Assembly: GCA_008931825.1 (NCBI GenBank)
Contig: QXVZ01027737.1
Location: 1 to 22,697, forward strand
Length of the DNA: 22,697 nucleotides
Direction: 5' to 3'
DNA from: Phallusia fumigata
Lineage: Eukaryota; Chordata; Ascidiacea; Phlebobranchia; Ascidiidae
The notes below the pieces were generated by a model. That model saw only the letters and a program-made list of their open reading frames with translations, did not search any database and was not told the origin of the DNA. Numbering within the stretch: the first letter of the stretch is position 1; every line of letters starts with the position of its first letter. Below, in pieces: positions 1 to 9,200 of this stretch. Made by a program: the position numbers and the translations under genes.

Positions 1-101
1 GATCAAGTCGTTCTTTTGAATACGATTGCTTTAAAAAGAAAAATATGCATTCATAAACTTGTAATAGTTGTAACGCGAAAAAATTAGAGGCAAATACTTA
101 C

Positions 102-219
102 AGTCAAGTTTCCTTCGGTTACAAAGTCGTCATTCGAATCAGTGCTTTTCAAAGAAGCAGAGGATGCGCCTGAGACGCTGAGAGCTGGCGAGTTGCTGCG
201 ATGTTGATCGGTACCATTT
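102..219 (-). CDS. Gene B exon 19 (last in window)
   Basis: Acceptor ATTATTTCAG before 219 and donor TTGACT|GTAAGT after 102; 118 nt, phase 2 in (split Arg with exon 18) and phase 0 out. Encodes NGTDQHRSNSPALSVSGASS, then LKSTDSNDDFVTEGNLT. The strong donor shows the gene continues beyond the left edge, so the C-terminus is unknown. Confidence 0.87.
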
Positions 220-3200
220 CTGAAATAATTGAAATTTTGGGTAAATTCTTTACTGTCTCTAATACGGTCGAGTGAAATACAGGAAACAGACGAATGTTGC
301 CAAATAAGAAGGGGCATGTTGTTAGATCCTAAATATTGCTTCCTTTATTACCTGTGGCTTGCTACGATGGTGGTTTCCTTTTCCAGTGTACCGACCCACA
401 AGAGATATTCCTGATGGTTGTCGTTGCTGAAGTGTAATGTGGGAAAGCCCTGCACGAATAATTGTAAATTTCGTAATTTTTTGCGACACGATCATGAATT
501 GCAATTTTAGTCTTTTAAATACACATCTTAACACTAACCGTTTGCTCAAGCCGAAACATGAAGCGGTGTCGGTTCATGTTGGTGACGTCAGCGATTACGT
601 CATAGCCGCGCAGGAGTATCGTGTCGCGTGTGACGTTAGACTGGGGTGAGTTGTAGCAATAAAGGCAGGAATCTTGAAGCACGCACCAAAACCTGTAAAG
701 TTGAATATTGAATAATCACATGACAACAACGCTTGCAGGCCAATAAATTGACTTGGATTGCTTGGCGCAGCTGGCTTAGTGGTCGAACGTGACCGCAAAG
801 ATCAGGAAACAATCGTTTTTGTGCTAGGCACGACGGACAATCGAGTCAACTGCCAAGTTTACTTGACAAGGACTTGAAATGTTTTCTTAACACTCCTTTT
901 TGGAAAAGATTTCTAAACTCGATCAACAAAAGTTTAGTTTCAGAAATAGAATTTCAGTTCATCAAGCAACTATTAAAATCTCCACCGCAATCACTGATTT
1001 AAAGAATAAAATTCAAATGACGAAAACGTCATCGGGCTTTCAAAAAACGATTCACCCTGAAAGTTTGCGTCATAAAAAGCACAATAACAGACAGAAGCTG
1101 AAAGATATTGATTTTACCTTTCCCATTGTTTTTTTGCGTTGCGTCGATCCAAGAAACCACAATGTGACGCATTGGAAAGACGCGATGCTGGCACGTGACA
1201 AACGGTGGTCTTGCTGCTTTTAACGGATTTGGTTCTGAAGCTTTCAACAGACTTTTTGCGAAGAGTCGATGTGATTGAACGAAAGCGAGTGGAACGTCCA
1301 TCGCTCTTCTTGGAGTCGGTGCTAGAACCTGGAAACCGACATTTTTTATTTTTGTCCTTTATCTGGTATTGCGTATTTAGAAACATCTGCATGGCACAAA
1401 AAGTAATTACCTGAAGCCGAACTAAGTTTGGAATTTGCACGCTTGATGTTGGCGTTCTTAACGTAACTATCAGCAGCGAGGCACGATGGATCTGTGGGAA
1501 ATAATAAAAAATTGTATCCACTGTTCTCAACTCCTACATTTAGATTGTGGCAAAAATTCAACCTACCATGAGAGAATATTTGATTGTCTGTCGTGCTTCC
1601 AGCTACATTTTCAAAATTACAGCATTTCTAGGAAAAATACAAGAAAAGTTTAGTTGAAAACGTCAACAAAAGCAACACAACAAAAAACTTTAAACATGCT
1701 CTATGACGGATAGACCTATACTTCGATTTTACGTAACCCAAATAATTTCTTAACGCAGATGTTTTAAACTGTGCAGTGAATAATAGCATGTATTTTTTTG
1801 CTGAAATCAAACCGCGAATAACGACCTCTTGCACGCAAAGTGGAGATAAAGGGCGACTCCAAAAACATTGCTACGGGCGTAATCCAGCGATTATCTCGTT
1901 TACTATCAAGCGACCAATTAAAATTGAGACTCCAGAATAGCTGGCATGCTATTCGATTTTGTGTAGGCGGCAGTCCTTTCGTACAATTAGACTGGAAAAT
2001 ACTTTTCGTGATATGTTTCAAAACACCCGTATGACAAACATGTTGTTGCGTCAATTAGATAGAGCATGTGAAACAACATATTTTGCTTACCTCATGATAT
2101 GCAGCGTTGTCAGATGTGGTCGTCAAACGCACACCATCCATTGAGGTGTATTTATCTAAAACACGAAACTGTTTGTTTACATTTCAAAAAACACTTAAAT
2201 AAATTCTAAAAAATAAAACTGTAGCTATGCAACAAGTATGATTCGCAGTATGTGTTAAACAAGGGTTACCACATTACAAATCAAACTGTACAAAGTAGTC
2301 TCAAAACCAATACCTTTCTTGTAGTTTGAAAGTCCATATACTTCAATGAAGTCGGTCTCTGTAAGTTCGGGAACAGTTTTCTTGAAGGTACGCATTCTGT
2401 AGGGTTTGTTGCAGCAAGGCTCCAATATATTTCCGTCAGAATTGGTTCGGCGCAAACCGTATGTTTCAACAGTCGAGGTTTGTTTAAGTTCGTCTATTCT
2501 CGTAGTTCGATAATCGCAGTAAGTTACGCTAGCTGAATGAACAAAAACCAAGGTTTGTTTTACTCCTTTGAACAAATACTTTGCATGGATGCACAGCCTA
2601 TATGTACGAACTGTCGGTTAAGCTGTCTGCATTTATCATAATAAAGCTTGATCTAAACACTATAGACTAAAGTCTCAAACACTGCAGACGGGTTATTGTT
2701 TGACGTTGAATGCTCATGTGCACACTGCTACTGTTACACGAGGTATAATGGTTGGGTCTCCAGTCAGTGGGTTATGTATAGGGAGGCGAAAAGAAAAAGG
2801 TTGTTCAGGGCGTTAACTCTCTCTCTTGCTGCTCGAGCGCCCGCCGGGTTCTCTTGTTTGTGCACTGCCGCCGACTCGCTTTCTCCAACCATGCGTAGAT
2901 AAGAAAGCGTTTCGCGCCAGGCTCGCGGTATGATAGCGACGCGTCATTACTCGGCCGATTATTAGAGAGAGCCTTTCGCAACCTTTATCACTCGCACCTT
3001 TATCGGTGACACGCTTCTACTGGACATCGCTGATCCAAACTAATGTTTGATGTGATTACCTGGTCTCTTTTCCAACGACGGTCTTTTGTCTCCACTGACC
3101 ACTGTCTGTGAAATGCTTGGACCTGTTGTTTCGTATGAACGGAAGAGTTTGTTTGAACTTGTCGATTGTTCCATTGTTTCACGGGTCCTGCTGTTTACTG

Positions 3201-6200
3201 TTTTGTTTCTGGTATCCGAAAACAACAGGTTTCGATCGGCGTCGATCAAACCTGCACTCACAACTTTTTCCAAATCTGCATCCGTTTTAGGGTAGCATGA
3301 ATTGTTGATGGTTAATTGATTCTCAATGTCTGTTACATCTGTTAAGGTATTGAATGAATTGGATGCAAAAGTGTCAATAATTTCTGTAACAGGTCCATCT
3401 GAAAATTTGCAGTTGTTTTCTTTTATTTGATGAACGTCATCCAATTCTGGTGTTTGCAATGTTTTGGCTTGTGCTGGCTGGGCGATATGCGATGTCATGA
3501 TATTCTTTACATCTTTATGTCCCACAACGTTACTGATTTGACTGCTACTTGCAGACGTGGCAGCTTCAGGAAGATTGCCATCTCTGGACTTGGCAAATTT
3601 TTTTCTTTTGACATATGCAGGACGCTCCAGTATCTCGAAGTCTTCTAACACGTCAACTCCGGGGTAGTATGTATTCGTTTCGCTGGGAATATTTCTGGCT
3701 CCGATTCGACGAAAGACTTGTGGCGAGGGGATCACGTTGCTTTGGTTTATTTGTGTGTCGTGGCCGCCAGCAATGCGTGTATTGCATTGTTTAGTATCGG
3801 GGATCAGATCGCCGGTCGAGGACCGTTTGATTCGGTGTAAGGTAAGCACTGGTCGCGATACGGGATCTTGGTGTGCCAACGACGGTGACGTGTTAACCGT
3901 AACGAAAGCCTTCATCCAATGCACAAACTCCTGAGTACTTTTACACATGAGATGCAAGTGTTTACTGTGTGCAACAGCAGGATATGTTGTCCTGTCATCT
4001 GGTGAACAAAATACATTTACGATTGTGTCCAGAACATTAGATCGGTTTTTATTAGAGCGACTGGTTATAAACCTTACATGCGATGCCTCACTGCCCAACA
4101 AGGCAGACATTTTCAGTTTAAATGTATGTTCGATCACAGAAATTTAATAACAGGTCCCATCCGTACATTGTTAACGAGAATAGTAGGTTAATAGTTTTCT
4201 TAATACAAAAAAACTTTGATTCAAAAAAGTGTCTCATTTTGTTTGGTGAGCATATTACTGATATCTTTCTGTTCTGTTTTCTCAAATTTTTTCCGAAATG
4301 TTGTTGGTGTGCACGTGATAGTTGTGTATGTTCGTACTTTGCAGAAAGTTTGGGTTTCTTACTTCACCGTGTAACGTGTATCTGGCGCAAACATGGGTTA
4401 AGCATGGGCGAAAAAATTGGACAAATGGCAGACTTGCAAATCAAAGCAATAGAACTGACATACCTATCAGGAGCGACAAGTAATCTCGATTGCATTACAA
4501 GTAGCTAACGTGATTGTTTACTACTTGAGATTGGTAATCCAATAACTAAAGAGTAGATTAGGAGATTACGTCGCTAACTATGCCAAGAGGAGAAACAATC
4601 CCTAGATTTTGCATGGTTCTTGGCCGCTTGCAAAGTCGCGTGTTGTGTTTCCTTGCAGCGGTCGCAGCGGCCTCTACGCATGAGACCAAACAAAAGTTAG
4701 CTATTCTCGGCCACAGCAGGGCATATTTTTATTTGCTTACGAATACGATGATTGCTTATTAGCAGATAACATGCGAGCGATACTTGCAACCCGCTGAGTC
4801 AATGCGAAACTGTTTTTGTCAGCATGAGTGACGAAATTTCACACCCGCTTCTTACTATAGAGTTTTTCTCCCGCCTTGCAATGCTAAACTACATGTGATG
4901 ACGTAATACTCACAGCGTTTATGCATGGAATATTTGCTAAAACTCTAATTACTTTTGTTTGGTGATGTTGAATCAGCGTAGAACTGTTCTGCTTGTGAAA
5001 CTTTGTCGAACGGAAGTTTTACTGCCAGGTCAAACGTGCTGATGTTTTTGTCTACAATACAAAAAATACATTTAATTTATCTAACAACTATTAAACGTTA
5101 ACGTAAAAATGGAGTCATTCAGTTATTGACACCAAAAATTTTAAGGGCAGCAGAAACTACAGACAGTTCCTGGCCACTGTTATTAATTGTTTGTAGTACA
5201 ATTACCGTCGAAAACCAAGTACCTAGCCCATTTTCCTTTACTTTTTACCTTGAAAAATATTTGAGATATCGCATCCCAGTTTCATGTCAAGGGTCATCAG
5301 TGGTTTCAGATGAGGATTGTGAGATTGCTTCTTCTCTTTGAAGAATGACATACTTTTTTCGGAATAGAGTATAGCCCACATTCGTCCCCACTTTATAGTT
5401 TTTCTTCTATACAACCAACCCTCCATTTGAATACTCTTGGTTGATGGTTGCCTTTTCACTGGTGTTAAACTTTTTACCCGGGTCTGTGGTTCTGGTCTGA
5501 GAAACAACACAATTTATTTCGATTTTTGTTTTTTTCATACGAGCTAAAATTAGAAGCAAGTAAAACGCCTTTAAAAAAGTTCATGCAAATCCTAAACCAA
5601 ACCACAAAACCAGTTTGCTTAAAACACTTCGTAGACAATGATGTGTAATAGTTACCCCGCTCATAAGTATACTCAGAACCCCATATATCCACAAAAACTA
5701 AAAGAATATTGGAAAAATAGCACTAAAGGTAATTGTTAATCTAAACCACATCCAATCGAATACTGCCTTCGAGGTAAAACTAAGCTTAAACCCGTACTTT
5801 TTAGTTTGTCAAAACCCAGTATCGAACAAACTTATATGCGATTCAACAACCTGATTAAACAATTACATCAACATGTGTATGTGGGTTGCCAGGCAAACTC
5901 TTACTCCGGAAGTTTGGTAGTAGTCGTTTCGTTATCTTCTGGCAACGAAGTATGTTTGGCAGGAATGGGAAGGATTGAACTTGTGTTCGAATGCTCAATC
6001 GATTTGGTTCGTTTGCCAACGAGGCTCTTGGCACGATGCAAAAATCGGTTTCCAAAACTTCCCGAACTTCTTCGAAGTTCCTCGTCGGTTTCCAACAGGT
6101 CAGTTGGTCTACGCACCAAATATGATGGCGTTTAAAATCGTGTCACATCACTGTCAAAATGTTGGCTTAAACTTACATTGAGTGCGGAACAATTGCTTGG

Positions 6201-9200
6201 TGAGTTTCGGAGGTGGAGTGAAGTCGACTTTTCAGCTTTTTCAAAACCGGTTTCATTTCTACGGACAAACGAGAATTAAAGGCAAATCCCAAACTGTGGT
6301 TTAAATATATTACGTGTTTTTGTTTCTTTTACTATATCACGTCCGGTGTTGGTCTATGTAAGGTTTTGTCTATTTTTCCGTAAGCTTTGGTCAATAAGTA
6401 GTGGTTATAAAACGTATCCAGTAAACAATTTACCTTCGTTAAGCGATGAAAACGATTCCGATAAGGAATCAGTCAAACTGTCATCGCCAGTAAAATTGTC
6501 ATCAAAGCTTTGGGGCGTATGATCGTCAGTTACGATATTCTCGCTGCAAAAAAATTTTTAAAACCGTGACCGTTTATAAAAAAAATCGCGAAACGAAAAG
6601 GTAAATTACTGAAATGGCAAGCAAAACCTAGAAGCTCGAAAGCCAACTTTGCATGTGTAAGTGCCTCGAAAATATAATTGTGTCTCGCCTACGTATTTTA
6701 CACTGTGGATGTATACACTACGCTGTACGCAACAACCAAAAGTTTGTTGGAACATAAATACAACAAATTAACTCGATTTTAACCTTTAAAGCCGGAACCG
6801 TTTAGTAACCTAGCAGCAGAAGCAAGCCTTCCAAGATTGCCCAAAACGCAGGTTATTAGCGGTTGAAACTGGCGCCCTTTAAAGATTAGAATGTTAATTC
6901 CCTTGTGGAGTGGCCGCACATGATTACATATTGCAAATACAATCGAGAGCGATAAAACAACAAATAGTCCGGCGCTTTGGTTATGTTTAGAAGCACAACT
7001 ACCCACGACTCAAAAAATAACAAACATGCCTTTCTTTTGTAATGCATTCAGAACTATCCGAATCCTCTGAACTGCTGATGTGGTCAGAGGCAATTGTTTC
7101 TAAGGAAAAGTTAACAGTTATTAACATGTTTTACAGAAACAGCTAAAATCTAGCCAAAACGTTTTAATACAAAAGTGCTAGAGATTGAGTATCTTATCAA
7201 CACCTATCTTCAATAATTGGTTGTTCTATGTAGTTTGAAAATTATTTAAGTTAAGCCTATACTTTGACAATTCACAAATTACCCTTATATGTTGTCGCGC
7301 ACGGCCAGTGTCAAAAAACATGATAGGGTATATCATGAAATTATACGTATAATCGGAGTTATAGTAAACAACCCACACGATGATAACCCCTGTACACCGA
7401 TAAGTTTCAATTACCCTATTTTTTTAATTTTATTCCTTTCTTAATGCTACTATTGCGAAATTTAAATACAAACTGTTTGTAAAACCAACTGAAAACATAA
7501 ATAGCTTTTCAGAATGCGAACCATGCAAAAACAAACCTTTCTCAGAACGATAAGGAACTTCAGAAATGGTTGCTGCAGATTGGCTTTTGGAATCCCGTTT
7601 TCGTTGATTGATTTGAAAATCAAGACTTGATAACGGTGCTATTGAATGTCTAAACCAAAACTAAAATACATTAAAAACAACAAGACTTTATCCAACATCT
7701 TGGACACGCGCAAAAACTAGAGGTATTTTTTTTCGACTATGGTTAAAATTCGCGCCAAATACCTGTGAGAAGTTGTGGTCAATTCGTTCTGCAGTGGTAG
7801 ATCGTAGCGATTTCGTTGCAATCCGCTGTCCGTGGGTTCTTGTACAACTAATAAAACAAAACCACTACAATGAAACAGTCAACGAAATTCAGCTAGTTCG
7901 AGACTGAGGCGAATGGCGAGCTCAAGTCAACGTACCAACAATCCAACATGTCACATTTTGACGTAATTTCATTGGAAATTCGGTTTCCCACTATGCAGTG
8001 ATTGGGCAACCTACGACTTTGGCACTTTCCCAAACTATTGGGCAATTCAACGCAGCTGGAGGAAATGCAAGTAAAGTGCATTGACGTAAGATGAAATATT
8101 TTCGCATGCGGGCCAACAAGTGTTCCTGNCAATAATTGGTTGTTCTATGTAGTTTGAAAATTATTTAAGTAAAGCCAATACTTTGACAATTCACAAATTA
8201 CCCTTAAATGTTGTCGCGCACGGCCAGTGTCAAAAGACATGATAGCGTATATCATGGAATTATACGTATAATCGGAGTTATAGTAAACAACCCGCACGAT
8301 GAACCCCTGTACACTCATAAGTTTCAATCAACCTGTTTTTTTAATTTTATTCCTTTCTTCATGCTACTTTTGCGAAATTTAAATACAAACTGTTTGTAAA
8401 ACCAACTGAAAACATAAATAGCTTTTCAGAATGCTAACCATGCAAAAACAAACCTTTCTCAGAACGATAAGGAACTTCAGAAATAGTTGCTGCAGATTGG
8501 CTTTTGGAATTCCGTTTTCGTTGATTGATTTGAAAATCAAGACTTGATAACGGTGCTATTGAATGTCTAAACCAAAACTAAAATACATTAAAAACAACAA
8601 GACTTTGTCCAACATCTTGGACACGCGCAAAAACTAGAGGTATTTTTTTTCGACTATGGTTAAAATTCGCGCCAAATACCTGTGAGAAGTTGTGGTCAAT
8701 TCGTTCTGCAGTGGTAGATCGTAGCGATTTCGTTGCAATCCGCTGTCCGTGGGTTCTTGTACAACTAATAAAACAAAACCACTACAATGAAACAGTCAAC
8801 GAAATTCAGCTAGTTCGAGACTGAGGCGAATGGCGAGCTCAAGTCAACGTACCAACAATCCAACATGTCACATTTTGACGTAATTTCATTGGAAATTCGG
8901 TTTCCCACTATGCAGTGATTGGGCAACCTACGACTTTGGCACTTTCCCAAACTATTGGGCAATTCAACGCAGCTGGAGGAAATGCAAGTAAAGTGCATTG
9001 ACGTAAGATGAAATATTTTCGCATGCGGGCCAACAAGTGTTCCTGAATCTGTGAGAACCAACAGCCTTTTGGCGCGTTTGACTTTATAAAGCATCGTGAA
9101 AGTCGTTTGAACAAGGCCCTATAATCGTATTTGTTTAACCCTTTGATTTAATTGATAAGCAACCTGTGTTTTTTTCAACTTGGAACTGGCGCGTAAATAG

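Larger units (their letters stand above)
7211..9045. repeat. Direct duplication of ~917 bp joined at an N (7211-8128 and 8130-9045)
   Basis: The two halves align end to end, with scattered substitutions and a 2-base indel in about the first 400 bases, and no difference I can see in roughly the last 430. The first copy ends exactly at the single N (8129) and the second begins right after it. Each contains exons 6 and 7 of gene B. Best explained as two overlapping contigs or haplotypes placed in series; a true tandem duplication is possible. Confidence 0.95.

Noticed and set aside
900-1223. 107-codon plus-strand open frame
   Set aside because: Overlaps gene B exon 18 antisense and then intron; its sequence looks random.
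3999-4137. Upstream extension of the long minus-strand exon
   Set aside because: No acceptor there gives the phase needed after 5249, and the extra residues would interrupt the PH2 fold.
4122-4508. 128-codon plus-strand open frame
   Set aside because: Lies in a gene B intron, is Phe/Cys-rich, has no recognisable motif and only incidental splice-like sites.
5806-6135. 109-codon plus-strand frame
   Set aside because: Antisense shadow of gene B exon 11, which has good splice sites and phase.
8810-9094. 94-codon minus-strand frame in the duplicated segment
   Set aside because: Repeated at 7893-8132 only because of the duplication; it lies in an intron and is not flanked by splice sites in phase.
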